Shown here piece by piece: positions 9,907 through 19,708 of a stretch of DNA of 64,000 nt. The position numbers and the translations under genes were made by a program. The notes beneath the pieces were generated by a model. It saw only the letters and a list, made by a program, of their open reading frames with translations, ran no database searches and had not been told where the DNA came from. The stretch covers positions 496,001-560,000 of the forward strand of contig NZ_CP039383.2 in the NCBI RefSeq assembly GCF_004803715.2, read 5' to 3'. The first letter of the stretch is position 1; each line of letters starts with the position of its first letter. Origin of the DNA: Luteimonas yindakuii (GTDB lineage Bacteria; Pseudomonadota; Gammaproteobacteria; Xanthomonadales; Xanthomonadaceae).

Positions 9907-10188
9907 CCGCGCGAGGGCGAAGGGGGCGGACGCGCGCCGTCGGATCACGCTGACCCGCGAACGCCGGAACCTGCGTTTGTGATCCGTGCCCGTCCCGGTC
10001 TGCCGGCACCGGTGATCGCCCACACGACATCTGCGCAGGCCCGCCGCTACCGTGGCCGATCGCACGATGGCGACATTTCTGGTGACTTCCGGCACGCGAC
10101 TGCTTAGACTTTTTTTCCTGTACTCACTGGTATAGCAATGGGCGCCCCGCAGGGGTGCCGGTTATCCCTTTCCCCACGGAGCTCCCCC

Positions 10189-11460
10189 ATGTCGATGCGC
10201 CCGCGCCTGATCGCGCTTGCCGCCAGTGCCCTCCTGCTTGCCGCCTGCGGTGGCGAACAGGAGCAGCCCGCGCCGCCGCCGCCCGAAGTCGGCGTGGTCA
10301 CGGTGCAGCCGTCGACGGTGCCGATGACCAAGGACCTGGTGGGCCGCCTCGGCGCCTACCGCAGCGCCGATGTCCGTGCACGCGTGCCGGGCGTGGTGCA
10401 GCGGCGCGTCTACGAGGAAGGCAGCGACGTCAGCGAAGGCGACGTGCTGTTCGTGATCGATCCTGCGCCGTTCCAGGCCGACCTCAGTGCGGCCCAGGCG
10501 TCGCTGGCGCGGGCCGAGGCCAACGCCGCCAACGCGCGTTCGATGGCCGAGCGCGCGCGTCGGCTGGCGCCCGAGAACTTCATCTCGCGTTCCGACCTCG
10601 ACAACGCGCTGGCCGCCGAGCGCAGCGCAACCGCCGCGGTGCAGGCCGCCCGCGCGTCGGTGGACTCGGCGCGGATCAACCTCGGCTACGCCACCGTGCG
10701 TGCGCCGATCTCCGGGCGCGCCGGCAAGCAGCAGGTCACCGAGGGTGCGCTGGTCGGGCAGGGCACCGCGACGCTGCTGACCACCGTCGACCAGATCGAC
10801 CCGCTGTACGTGAACTTCTCGCTCAGCCTCGCCGAGCTCGAGGACCTGCGCGGCCGCCAGCTGCAGAACGCGGGCCCGGTGGCGGTGGAGGTGCTGCTGC
10901 AGGACGGCAGCGTGTATCCGCATCCAGGCGAGCTGGATTTCTCCGGTGACGTGGTCGACCCGGCCACCGGCGCGGTGTCGCTGCGCGCGACCCTGCCCAA
11001 CCCCGACCGTCGCCTGCTGCCGGGTGCCTACGTGACCCTGCAGGCGACGATGGGCGAGCAGTCGGGCCTCTATCTGCTGCCGCAGCGCGCGCTGCAACGC
11101 GATGCCGTCGGCGGCTACGTGATGGTGGTGGGCGCCGACGGCAAGGTCGCGCGGCGCGACGTGACCGTCGACCGCGCGCAGGCGGGCCAGTGGGTGGTCA
11201 GCCAGGGGCTGTCGCCGGGCGAGCAGGTCATCGTCTCGGGGCTGCAGCGCGTGCGCCCGGATGCCCAGGCCGTCGCGGTGCCGTGGCAGCCGACCGTGCC
11301 CGGCGCGGCGGCGGGCGCCCCCGGCGCCGGAGCCGCAGCCGGAGCTGCAGCGACCGCACCCGCGGAGGGAGCTGGCGCGGCCGGCGATGCCGCGGATCCG
11401 GCTGCCGCCGAGGCCGCCACCCAGCCGAGTGATGCCGCCCCTGCCGACAGCCAGGACTGA
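10189..11460 (+). CDS. RND efflux periplasmic adaptor lipoprotein (AcrA/MexA type)
   Basis: A 423-residue membrane-fusion protein linking an RND pump to an outer-membrane channel. The ATG at 10189 has an adjacent cggag ribosome site and gives a lipoprotein signal with lipobox LAAC at about residue 20. Order of domains: barrel-sandwich half, a coiled-coil hairpin (Ala/Glu/Arg-rich, residues about 100-175), the second sandwich half at RAPISGRAG, then the beta-barrel. The C-terminal 50 residues are a low-complexity Ala/Pro/Gly tail, which is unusual in length. The permease starts six bases downstream, forming an operon. No TolC-like gene follows, so the channel must be encoded elsewhere. Confidence 0.9.
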   Translation: MSMRPRLIALAASALLLAACGGEQEQPAPPPPEVGVVTVQPSTVPMTKDLVGRLGAYRSADVRARVPGVVQRRVYEEGSDVSEGDVLFVIDPAPFQADLSAAQASLARAEANAANARSMAERARRLAPENFISRSDLDNALAAERSATAAVQAARASVDSARINLGYATVRAPISGRAGKQQVTEGALVGQGTATLLTTVDQIDPLYVNFSLSLAELEDLRGRQLQNAGPVAVEVLLQDGSVYPHPGELDFSGDVVDPATGAVSLRATLPNPDRRLLPGAYVTLQATMGEQSGLYLLPQRALQRDAVGGYVMVVGADGKVARRDVTVDRAQAGQWVVSQGLSPGEQVIVSGLQRVRPDAQAVAVPWQPTVPGAAAGAPGAGAAAGAAATAPAEGAGAAGDAADPAAAEAATQPSDAAPADSQD

Positions 11461-11466
11461 CCGCTC

Positions 11467-14400
11467 ATGCCCAAGTTCTTCATCAACCACCCGGTCTTCG
11501 CCTGGGTCATCTCGATCCTGATCTCGCTGTCGGGGCTGATCGCCGTGCTCAACATGGGCGTGGAGTCGTACCCGAACGTGGCGCCGCCGCAGGTCACCGT
11601 GGGCGCCTCGTACCCCGGCGCCGATGCGCGCACCACCGAGCAGGCGGTGACCCAGGTCATCGAGCAGCAGCTCACCGGCATCGACAACCTGCTGTACTTC
11701 AGCTCGAGCTCGAGCTCGTCGGGCCGTGCCAGCATCACCCTGACCTTCCAGACCGGCACCGACCCGGACATCGCCCAGGTGCAGGTGCAGAACAAGGTCG
11801 CGCTGGCGACGCCGCGCCTGCCCACCCAGGTCACCCAGCAGGGCGTGGTGGTGGCGAAGGCCAACTCGGGCTTCCTGATGGTGGTGGCGCTGCGGTCGAG
11901 CAATCCCGCGATCGATCGCAATTCGCTCAACAACATGATCGGCGCCAGCGTTCTGGAGCAGATCGCGCGCGTGCCCGGCGTCGGCAGCACCCAGCAGTTC
12001 GGCTCCGAGTACGCCATGAACGTCTGGCTCAACCCGGAGCGCCTGCAGGGCTTCGGGCTGTCGGCCAGCGAGGTGCTGGCGGCGGTGCGGTCGCAGAACG
12101 TGCAGTTCGCCGCCGGTTCGATCGGTGCCGATCCCGCCCCAGCGGGCCAGGGCTTCACCGCCACGGTCTCGGCGGAAGGGCGCTTCGCGTCGCCGGAGGA
12201 GTTCGAGAACATCATCCTGCGCGCCGACGCCGACGGCTCCACCGTGCGCCTGCGCGATGTCGCCCGGCTCGAGGTCGGTGCCTCCGGCTACGGCTTCGAT
12301 ACCCGCTTCAACGGTGTGCCCACGGGCGCGTTCGCGATCCAGCTGTTGCCCGGTGCCAACGCGCTCACCGTGGCCGAGGCGGTCACCTCGCGCATGGACG
12401 AACTGGCGACCAGCTTCCCCGAGGGCGTGGAGTGGTTCAGCCCGTTCGACAGCACCACCTTCGTCACCATGTCGATCAAGGAAGTGATGGTGACGCTGCT
12501 GGAAGCAGTGGTGCTGGTGTTCCTGGTGATGCTGCTGTTCCTGCAGAACCTGCGCGCGACCATCATCCCGACGCTGGTGATCCCGGTCGCGCTGCTCGGC
12601 ACCTTCCTCGGCCTGTCGTTGCTGGGTTTCACCGTCAACCAGCTGACGCTGTTCGCGATGGTGCTGTCGATCGGCATCGTCGTCGACGACGCCATCATCG
12701 TGATCGAGAACGTCGAACGCATCATGGCCGAGGAACACCTGCCGCCACGCGAGGCGACCATCAAGGCGATGGGGCAGATCACCGGCGCGGTGGTGGCCAT
12801 CACCGTGGTGCTGGCGGCGGTGTTCATCCCCAGTGCTCTGCAGGGCGGCGCCTCGGGCGAGATCTACAAGCAGTTCGCGATCACCATCGCCATCTCGATG
12901 GGCTTCTCGGCATTCCTGGCACTGGGCTTCACCCCGGCGCTGTGCGCGACCTTCCTCAAGCAGCACGAGCAGGGCGAGAAGAAGCAGAACGTCGTGTTCC
13001 GCACCTTCAACCGCTACTACGAGAAGACCAGCGGCGTGTACGTGCGCCATATCACCGGGGCGGTACGCCATGCGCCGAAGTGGATGCTGGTGTTCGTGGT
13101 GATCGTGGCGCTCGCCGGGCTGCTGTTCACCCGGCTGCCGTCGAGCTTCGTGCCCGAAGAGGACCAGGGCTATGCGATGGCCATCGTGCAGCTGCCGCCG
13201 GGTGCCACCCTGCAGCGCACGCAGGCGGTGTTTGAGGACGTGCGTGCGACGCTGGAACAGCTGCCCGGCTACGAGAGCATGATGCAGGTGGCCGGCTTCA
13301 GCTTCGTCGGCCAAGGCGAGAACGTCGGTATGGCCTTCATCAAGCTCACCGACTGGGGCGAGCGCGAGGGCACCGTCAACGACTTCCTGCAGCAGGCGAA
13401 CGGCGCGCTGTATGGCATCCGCGACGCGCAGATCTTCGTGGTCAACCTGCCGACCATCCAGGGCCTGGGGCAGTTCGGCGGCTTCGACATGTACCTGCAG
13501 GACCGTGCCGGCGCCGGACGCGATGCGTTGCAGGCCGCGCGCAACCAGCTGCTGGGCGCGGCCGCGCAGCAGCCGGACCTGCTGCAGGGCGTGCGCCCGA
13601 ACACGCTCGAGGACGCACCCCAGCTCAGGCTCACGGTCGACCGCGTGCAGGCCCAGGCGATGGGGCTGTCGGTGGGTGACATCTACAACGCGATACAGCT
13701 GATGCTGGCGCCGGTGTACGTCAACGACTACTTCTCGGACGGACGCATCCGCCGCGTCAACATGCGCGCCGACGCGCCGTACCGCACCGATCCCGGCTCG
13801 CTCAACCGGTTTTACACCCCGGCCGCGCAGCCAGGCGAGGACGGCGGCCGGGCGATGATCCCGCTGTCCAACGTGGTCGATGCGCAGTGGATCACCAGCA
13901 CGCCGTCGCTGACCCGTTACAACGGCTACGCCGCGGTCAACATCGTCGGCGGTGCGGCGCCGGGGCGCAGCTCGGGCGAGGCGATGCAGGCGATGGAGGA
14001 CATCGTCGACAACGAACTTCCGGCCGGCTTCGGCTACGACTGGGCGGGCATGTCGTACCAGGAGATCATCGCCGGCAACACCGCCACGCTGCTGCTGGTG
14101 CTGTCGGTGGTGGTGGTGTTCCTGGCGCTCGCAGCGCTGTACGAGAGCTGGTCGATCCCGGTCGCGGTGCTGCTGATCGTGCCGCTGGGCATCCTCGGCG
14201 CGGTGGTGTTCACCATGCTGCGGCCGGGGCTGTCCAACGACATCTTCTTCAAGATCGGCATGATCACGGTGATCGGCCTGGCGGCGAAGAACGCAATCCT
14301 CATCGTCGAGTTCGCGGTGCAGCAGCTCGGGGAAGGCAAGAAGCTGGGCGAGGCGGTGATCGAGGCCGCACGGCTGCGCTTCCGCCCGATCCTGATGACC

Positions 14401-14637
14401 TCGTTCGCCTTCGTCATGGGCGTGGCGCCGATGGCATTGTCGACCGGCGCCGGTGCCAATGCCCGCCACGCACTGGGCACCGGCGTGATCGGCGGCATGC
14501 TGTTCGCCACCTTCCTCGGCCTGTTGTTCATCCCGCTGTTCTTCGTGGTCGTGCGCCGCGTGCTCGGCGACAAACTCGACGAGCCGTCGCGCGCGATGCA
14601 GGCGAAGCACCACGCGGAGTCCAACGCAGCGGTTTGA
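11467..14637 (+). CDS. RND multidrug efflux permease (AcrB/MexB, HAE1 family)
   Basis: A 1056-residue inner-membrane, proton-driven trimeric pump exporting drugs or other amphipathic compounds. The N-terminus MPKFFINHPVFAWVISI and the duplicated layout of six-helix bundles and periplasmic porter loops are standard for HAE1 pumps. The proton-relay pair is visible as IGIVVDDAIIVIENVER (two Asp in helix 4) and the Lys in GLAAKNAILIVEF (helix 10). A Ser-rich segment at about residue 78 ([10 protein letters not shown]) corresponds to a known variable porter loop. It is six bases downstream of its adaptor. A strong terminator follows at 14660. Substrate range cannot be read from sequence. Confidence 0.93.
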   Translation: MPKFFINHPVFAWVISILISLSGLIAVLNMGVESYPNVAPPQVTVGASYPGADARTTEQAVTQVIEQQLTGIDNLLYFSSSSSSSGRASITLTFQTGTDPDIAQVQVQNKVALATPRLPTQVTQQGVVVAKANSGFLMVVALRSSNPAIDRNSLNNMIGASVLEQIARVPGVGSTQQFGSEYAMNVWLNPERLQGFGLSASEVLAAVRSQNVQFAAGSIGADPAPAGQGFTATVSAEGRFASPEEFENIILRADADGSTVRLRDVARLEVGASGYGFDTRFNGVPTGAFAIQLLPGANALTVAEAVTSRMDELATSFPEGVEWFSPFDSTTFVTMSIKEVMVTLLEAVVLVFLVMLLFLQNLRATIIPTLVIPVALLGTFLGLSLLGFTVNQLTLFAMVLSIGIVVDDAIIVIENVERIMAEEHLPPREATIKAMGQITGAVVAITVVLAAVFIPSALQGGASGEIYKQFAITIAISMGFSAFLALGFTPALCATFLKQHEQGEKKQNVVFRTFNRYYEKTSGVYVRHITGAVRHAPKWMLVFVVIVALAGLLFTRLPSSFVPEEDQGYAMAIVQLPPGATLQRTQAVFEDVRATLEQLPGYESMMQVAGFSFVGQGENVGMAFIKLTDWGEREGTVNDFLQQANGALYGIRDAQIFVVNLPTIQGLGQFGGFDMYLQDRAGAGRDALQAARNQLLGAAAQQPDLLQGVRPNTLEDAPQLRLTVDRVQAQAMGLSVGDIYNAIQLMLAPVYVNDYFSDGRIRRVNMRADAPYRTDPGSLNRFYTPAAQPGEDGGRAMIPLSNVVDAQWITSTPSLTRYNGYAAVNIVGGAAPGRSSGEAMQAMEDIVDNELPAGFGYDWAGMSYQEIIAGNTATLLLVLSVVVVFLALAALYESWSIPVAVLLIVPLGILGAVVFTMLRPGLSNDIFFKIGMITVIGLAAKNAILIVEFAVQQLGEGKKLGEAVIEAARLRFRPILMTSFAFVMGVAPMALSTGAGANARHALGTGVIGGMLFATFLGLLFIPLFFVVVRRVLGDKLDEPSRAMQAKHHAESNAAV

Positions 14638-14659
14638 CTGTGCGCCGATCCCATCGAAA

Positions 14660-14686
14660 AGCCCCGCCAATGGCGGGGCTTTTTTC
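14660..14686 (+). terminator. Rho-independent terminator of the RND operon
   Basis: Perfect ten-base arms (agccccgcca and tggcggggct) with almost no loop run into six T residues, 23 bases after the permease stop codon. Copy 2 of the compound repeat starts directly after it, repeating the terminator-then-element arrangement at 4119. Confidence 0.9.
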
Positions 14687-15113
14687 TGGTTCTCTGCAGA
14701 CTCGGGGCGAAGGCATGCAGTGCACTCGTCGTGAGTGCCTCCTTCGTGTCCACGATGCCCGTCGCGCGCACCGCGGGGTGTGCTCCGGGCCGAAGTCCGC
14801 GTCCAGCTACCACGGCCGGCCGCCGGCCATCCGTGGCCGGCTGTCCGCACACCCCCCGGTGCACGTGACGTGCTCGGGCGTTCGTCGGCTTCGGCACGAA
14901 GAGCAACAGCGGTTGCCGCAGGGTCGCCGGCCATGACGCCCTGACAGTTCTGGGCGTTGACCTTCGTCCCGACTCCCCGACAGCTCGGAGCCCGCCGCGG
15001 ACGCAGGGGGATGTCCAGAGCCGGCCATGGATGGTCGGCGGCCGGATGTGGTAGCAGGACGCGGAGATATCCGGCTGGGCATCCCCCTGTGGCCGTGGTG
15101 GGCCGCCCGGACT
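14687..15113 (+). repeat. Compound inverted repeat element, copy 2
   Basis: A gene-free stretch similar to 4156-4597. Its left loop (14796-14842) and right loop (15019-15065) are reverse complements over 47 bases, and module B again has gcagggggatg/catccccctg arms. Similarity to copy 1 begins right at the T tract of the preceding terminator (shared ctggt..tctgcagactcgg-type bases) and ends near the shared cccggactc. The spacer between the two modules has diverged more than the arms. The arms are therefore either under selection or recently homogenised. Confidence 0.8.
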
Positions 15114-15225
15114 CCGGTGCCCAGCGTGCCGGGAGTGGAAAGGAGGCCGCTTCTTCCCGTTCGTTCGCCGACCACCGGAGCGAGAGCCTGATACAGGCGA
15201 TGCCTACTGACCGCCGCGCACGAAC

Positions 15226-15255
15226 AGAAAGACCCGGCCGCAGGGCGGCCGGGTC
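15226..15255 (-). terminator. Rho-independent terminator of the phasin gene
   Basis: On the minus strand, arms gacccggccgc and gcggccgggtc with a three-base loop are followed by tttct. The hairpin lies about 43 bases past the phasin stop codon, so it fits as that gene's terminator. Confidence 0.8.
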
Positions 15256-15297
15256 TTCAGCTGTCACGCGACCGGCGTGGTGCGCCGGTCAGCCGGT

Positions 15298-15696
15298 TCA
15301 GGCCTTGCTGGACTTGCCGGCCTGGCGGGCGGCCGTCTGCACGGTGGCCTGGGCCTGCGCGCTGGCCGACTCGAGCTGGCCCTTGGCGATCTGGCCGATG
15401 GCCTCGTTGGCCTGCACGGTGCGGGCGAAGGCTTCCTGGCCGGCACCGATGGTGCGCTCGACGTTCTCGCGCGCGACCTGCACGCCCTTCGGCCACAGAT
15501 TGCGCACCGCGTCCGGGTCGCGGGCCTCGACCAGCTCGCTCCAGAAGGCGAACGCGGCGCGGGCATTGGTCTCGAGCGTGCTCAGCTGCAGGCCGAAGAC
15601 GTTCTGGACGTTCTGCAGCGCCAGCTGGTTGACCTGGGCTGCGGTGTCCGCGTACTGGCGGGTGGCGTTGGTGAACTGCTCATTGATCGTATTCAT
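15298..15696 (-). CDS. Phasin family protein
   Basis: A 132-residue, almost wholly helical protein that would coat polyhydroxyalkanoate granules or act as a stress-related amphipathic protein. It has the typical phasin middle (FGLQLSTLETNARAAFAFW) and a C-terminal Ala/Gln/Lys tail like other PHA-granule proteins. I chose the ATG at 15696 because aggat lies about seven bases upstream of it. The ATG nine bases earlier (15705) has no good site. No PHA synthase gene is nearby. It stands alone with its own terminator. Confidence 0.85.
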   Translation of the reverse strand: MNTINEQFTNATRQYADTAAQVNQLALQNVQNVFGLQLSTLETNARAAFAFWSELVEARDPDAVRNLWPKGVQVARENVERTIGAGQEAFARTVQANEAIGQIAKGQLESASAQAQATVQTAARQAGKSSKA

Positions 15697-15857
15697 GATC
15701 GACATCCTGCTGTTGCCGGCAGGGGCGCCGGTTGTGCGGTGCAGCATAACCCGATCGATGTTGCATTGCAACAAACCAGTTTCGTCCGCCCATAGGGTTG
15801 GTTCAGCCGGCGGGAATGGCCGCGGAAGCCTGCAGCAGCGCCGGTACCTGCGTCGGC

Positions 15858-16211
15858 TCAGCCCCGATAACGGCAGCCGGAGGTGCAGGTCTCGTGGACC
15901 ACGACCTCCCTCAGCAATGGTAGGCGGGGCTTGAGACGCTCCCAGATCCACAGCGCCAGCCGCTCGCTGGTCGGGTTCTCCAGCCCTTCGACGTCGTTGA
16001 GATAGTGGTGGTCGAGCTGGTCGTACAGCGGGCGGAACGCCGCCTTGAGGTCGGCGAAGTCCATGATCCAGCCGCTGTCGGCGCCCGGCTCGCCGCTGAC
16101 GTGGATCTCGATGCGGAACGAATGGCCGTGCAGGCGCGCGCACTTGTGCCCGTCGGGCACGTTGGGCAGGCGGTGGGCCGCCTCAACGGTGAAGACCTTG
16201 AAGATGTCCAT
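15858..16211 (-). CDS. queD: 6-carboxy-5,6,7,8-tetrahydropterin synthase
   Basis: A 117-residue QueD/PTPS-family enzyme that converts dihydroneopterin triphosphate to carboxytetrahydropterin in queuosine (preQ0) synthesis. The zinc ligands are visible as His in VEAAHRLP and the pair HGHSF. The catalytic Cys lies in HKCARLHGH, and the C-terminal motif [15 protein letters not shown] carries the conserved Glu and Cys. The length is usual for bacterial QueD. No other que gene is adjacent. The start is about 210 bases from the divergent acnD gene. Confidence 0.92.
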   Translation of the reverse strand: MDIFKVFTVEAAHRLPNVPDGHKCARLHGHSFRIEIHVSGEPGADSGWIMDFADLKAAFRPLYDQLDHHYLNDVEGLENPTSERLALWIWERLKPRLPLLREVVVHETCTSGCRYRG

Positions 16212-16422
16212 GCGGGCGCGCTGTCAGACGGCGCGGCAGGATACCGCGGCCGCGCATCGCGCGCCGCGCCGCTCAAGGGCGCGCGCGGTCGCACGGTCGC
16301 CGGCGGTTCCGGCTGCACGGGCTAAAATCCCCCGTATCCACCTGTGATGATGCCGCCGCGCGCTCCGGTCCAAGCCGGGTGCCCCGGCCGTGCTCCCGCA
16401 GGGTCCGCCTTCCGGAGTCGTC

Positions 16423-19032
16423 ATGAACAACCCGTACCGCAAGCCGCTTCCCGGCACCCCGCTCGCGTACTTCGATGCCCGCGAGGCGATCGAGGCGATC
16501 CAGCCCGGCGCGTGGGCCGGTCTGCCCTACACGGCGCGCGTGCATGCGGAAAACCTGGTGCGCTGCGCGGACCCGGCACAGTTGCGCGACTACCTGGTGC
16601 AGCTCGTCGAGCGCCGCCGCGACCTCGATTTCCCGTGGTGGCCGGTGCGCGTGGTCTGCCACGACATCCTCGGCCAGACCGCGCTGGTGGACCTCGCCGG
16701 CCTGCGCGATGCGATCGCCGAGCAGGGTGGCGATCCGGCACAGGTCAATCCGGTGGTGCCGGTGCAGCTGATCGTCGACCACTCGCTGGCAGTGGAGTGC
16801 GGCGGCTTCGACCCCGATGCGTTCACCCGCAACCGCGAGATCGAGGATCGCCGCAACGCCGACCGCTTCGACTTCATCGAGTGGACGCGGCATGCGTTCC
16901 GCAACGTGGAGGTGATCCCGCCGGGCAACGGGATCATGCACCAGATCAACCTGGAGAAGATGTCGCCGGTGGTCTACGTGCGCGACAGCGTCGCCTTCCC
17001 GGACACCTGCGTCGGCACCGACAGCCACACCCCGCACGTCGACGCGCTCGGCGTGATCGCGATCGGCGTCGGCGGGCTGGAAGCCGAGAACGTCATGCTC
17101 GGCCGCGCCTCGTGGATGCGCCTGCCCGACATCGTCGGCGTCGAACTCACCGGACGCCCGGGCCCCGGCATCACCGCCACCGACGTGGTGCTGGCGCTGA
17201 CCGAATTCCTGCGCGCGGAGCGCGTGGTCGGTGCTTATCTCGAGTTCTTCGGCGAAGGGGCCTCGGCGCTGACCATCGGCGACCGCGCGACGATCTCGAA
17301 CATGTGCCCGGAATACGGCGCCACCGCGGCGATGTTCTACATCGACGAGCAGACCCTGGACTACCTGCGCCTGACCGGCCGCGAGGACCAGCAGGTCGCG
17401 CTGGTGGAGACCTATGCGAGGACCGCCGGCCTGTGGGCCGACGACCTGCGCGACGTGCGGTACGAGCGCGTGCTGCGCTTCGACCTGTCGAGCGTGGTGC
17501 GCAACATGGCCGGGCCGTCGAATCCGCACCGCCGGCTGCCGACCTCGGCACTGGCGGAGCGCGGCATCGCGGTGGATCTCGAAGGCGCGCGTGCGCAGGA
17601 AGCGCAGGGCCTGATGCCCGATGGCGCGGTGATCATCGCCGCCATCACCAGCTGCACCAACACCTCCAACCCGCGCAACGTGATCGCCGCCGGCCTGCTG
17701 GCGCGCAACGCCAACGCGCGCGGACTCGTGCGCAAGCCGTGGGTGAAAACCTCGCTCGCGCCGGGTTCGAAGGCGGTCGAGCTGTATCTGCAGGAAAGCG
17801 GCCTGTTGCCGGAACTCGAAGCGCTGGGCTTCGGCATCGTCGGCTTCGCCTGCACCACCTGCAATGGCATGAGCGGCGCGCTGGATCCCGCGATCCAGCA
17901 GGAGATCATCGACCGCGACCTGTATGCGACCGCGGTGCTGTCGGGCAACCGCAACTTCGACGGCCGCATCCATCCGTATGCCAAGCAGGCCTTCCTGGCC
18001 TCGCCGCCGCTGGTGATCGCGTATGCGATCGCCGGCACCGTGCGTTTCGACATCGAGAAGGACGTGCTGGGTATCGATGCCGACGGCCATCCGGTGACGC
18101 TCAAGGACCTGTGGCCCAGCGACGCCGAGATCGACGCGGTGGTCAAGGCCAGCGTCAAGCCGGAGCAGTTCCGCCAGGTGTACGGGCCGATGTTCAAGCT
18201 GCAGGTCGACAGCGGGCCGAAGGTGCCGCCGCTGTACGACTGGCGGCCGATGTCGACCTACATCCGCCGCCCGCCGTACTGGGAAGGCGCGCTCGCCGGC
18301 GAGCGCACGCTGGCCGGCATGCGTGCGCTGGCGGTGCTGGGCGACAACATCACCACCGATCACCTGTCGCCGTCGAACGCGATCCTGCGCGACAGCGCGG
18401 CCGGTGAATACCTGGCGTCGATGGGCGTGCCGGAGGAGGACTTCAACTCCTACGCCACCCATCGCGGCGACCACCTCACTGCGCAGCGCGCCACCTTCGC
18501 CAATCCCAAGCTCATCAACGAGATGGCGGTGGTCGACGGCGTTGTGAAGCAGGGCTCCTTGGCGCGGCTGGAGCCGGAAGGCAAGGTCATGCGCATGTGG
18601 GAAGTGATCGAGACCTACATGCAGCGCAAGCAGCCGCTGGTGATCATCGCCGGCGCCGACTACGGCCAGGGCTCGTCGCGCGACTGGGCAGCCAAGGGCG
18701 TGCGGCTGGCGGGCGTGGAGGCGATCGTCGCCGAGGGTTTCGAGCGCATCCACCGCACCAACCTGGTCGGCATGGGCGTGCTGCCGCTTGAGTTCAAGCC
18801 GGGCACCACGCGGCTGACGCTCGGCATCGACGGCAGCGAGACGTTCGACGTGATCGGCACCCGCGCGCCGGGCGCCACGCTGACGCTGGTGATCCACCGC
18901 CGCAACGGCGAGACCGTCGAAGTGCCGGTGACCTGCCGTCTGGATTCCGACGAGGACGTCGAGGTCTACGAGGCCGGCGGCGTGCTGCAGCGTTTCGCGC
19001 AGGACTTCCTCGCTTCGGCGAAGGCGGCCTGA
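16423..19032 (+). CDS. acnD: Fe/S-dependent 2-methylisocitrate dehydratase (AcnD)
   Basis: AcnD dehydrates 2-methylcitrate to 2-methylaconitate in the methylcitrate cycle for propionate. The ATG at 16423 follows ccggag by about six bases and gives 869 residues, the normal length. The 4Fe-4S cysteines are seen in ITSCTNTSNP (near residue 420) and GFACTTCNGM (near 485), and the C-terminal swivel domain carries YGQGSSRDWAAKG. Identity as AcnD rather than AcnA rests on overall sequence character and the prpF gene downstream, which works only with AcnD. prpB and prpC are absent from this locus. An unrelated SRPBCC gene separates acnD from prpF. Confidence 0.87.
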   Translation: MNNPYRKPLPGTPLAYFDAREAIEAIQPGAWAGLPYTARVHAENLVRCADPAQLRDYLVQLVERRRDLDFPWWPVRVVCHDILGQTALVDLAGLRDAIAEQGGDPAQVNPVVPVQLIVDHSLAVECGGFDPDAFTRNREIEDRRNADRFDFIEWTRHAFRNVEVIPPGNGIMHQINLEKMSPVVYVRDSVAFPDTCVGTDSHTPHVDALGVIAIGVGGLEAENVMLGRASWMRLPDIVGVELTGRPGPGITATDVVLALTEFLRAERVVGAYLEFFGEGASALTIGDRATISNMCPEYGATAAMFYIDEQTLDYLRLTGREDQQVALVETYARTAGLWADDLRDVRYERVLRFDLSSVVRNMAGPSNPHRRLPTSALAERGIAVDLEGARAQEAQGLMPDGAVIIAAITSCTNTSNPRNVIAAGLLARNANARGLVRKPWVKTSLAPGSKAVELYLQESGLLPELEALGFGIVGFACTTCNGMSGALDPAIQQEIIDRDLYATAVLSGNRNFDGRIHPYAKQAFLASPPLVIAYAIAGTVRFDIEKDVLGIDADGHPVTLKDLWPSDAEIDAVVKASVKPEQFRQVYGPMFKLQVDSGPKVPPLYDWRPMSTYIRRPPYWEGALAGERTLAGMRALAVLGDNITTDHLSPSNAILRDSAAGEYLASMGVPEEDFNSYATHRGDHLTAQRATFANPKLINEMAVVDGVVKQGSLARLEPEGKVMRMWEVIETYMQRKQPLVIIAGADYGQGSSRDWAAKGVRLAGVEAIVAEGFERIHRTNLVGMGVLPLEFKPGTTRLTLGIDGSETFDVIGTRAPGATLTLVIHRRNGETVEVPVTCRLDSDEDVEVYEAGGVLQRFAQDFLASAKAA

Positions 19033-19175
19033 GCGAGGGCATCCGCGCAGGTCCGCCACAGGGCGCGCCGGGTCGGTACAGCCGACCCGGACGGCGCGAC
19101 GGACGGTCCCGCCTGATAGAGGCGGGCGGGGGCAGTTGTTCGCGGTATCGATGCATCCACCAGAGGAGATCGATC

Positions 19176-19643
19176 ATGTCCAGTGACAGCACGCCGACCG
19201 GCACCGTCCGCCTCCACCGCGTCCTGCGCGCACCGCCCGAACGCGTCTACAGGGCCTTCCTCGATCCCGATGCGATGGCCAAGTGGCTGCCGCCGCATGG
19301 TTTCACCGGCCGGGTCCACTCCATGGACGCGCGCGTGGGCGGTGGCTACCGCATGTCGTTCACCAACTTCGGCACCGGCGCCAGCCACGCGTTCGGCGGC
19401 ACCTACACCGAGCTCGTGGAGTACGAACGGATCGGTTACACCGACCGCTTCGAGAGCCCCGGACTGCCCGGCGAGATGCGGGTGACCGTGGAGCTGGAGA
19501 AGAGCATCGCCGGCACCGGGCTGCGGATCGTGCAGGAGGGCATTCCCGACGCGATTCCGGTCGACATGTGCTACCAGGGCTGGCAGGAATCGCTGGACCA
19601 GCTGGCCCGACTGGTCGAACCGGAAATTCCCGACGGCCCCTGA
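19176..19643 (+). CDS. SRPBCC (AHSA1-like) family protein
   Basis: A 155-residue START-fold protein of the Activator of Hsp90 ATPase homologue type. VLRAPPERVYRAFLDPDAMAKWLPPHGF at the N-terminus is diagnostic of the family, as is the C-terminal MCYQGWQESLDQLARLVE helix. A near-perfect ribosome site, agaggag, lies before the ATG. Such proteins bind hydrophobic ligands, and their roles are rarely known. It sits between acnD and prpF in the same direction and may be co-transcribed with them, which is unusual for this pathway. Confidence 0.85.
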   Translation: MSSDSTPTGTVRLHRVLRAPPERVYRAFLDPDAMAKWLPPHGFTGRVHSMDARVGGGYRMSFTNFGTGASHAFGGTYTELVEYERIGYTDRFESPGLPGEMRVTVELEKSIAGTGLRIVQEGIPDAIPVDMCYQGWQESLDQLARLVEPEIPDGP

Positions 19644-19708
19644 GTCGCCGGGCGGTCACCGGCATCCGATGGGACAATACGTCCTGGTTATCCCGGACAC
19701 CGACCACC

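Noticed and set aside
10162..15267. A 1701-codon open frame on the minus strand opposite the RND operon
   Set aside because: It is the shadow of the efflux genes: rich in His, Arg, Gln and Asp, no family motif, and crossing gene borders and the terminator. Long antisense frames are normal in DNA of this GC content.
16273..19059. A 928-codon minus-strand frame opposite acnD
   Set aside because: Same reason. The plus-strand acnD has all family motifs and cluster cysteines.
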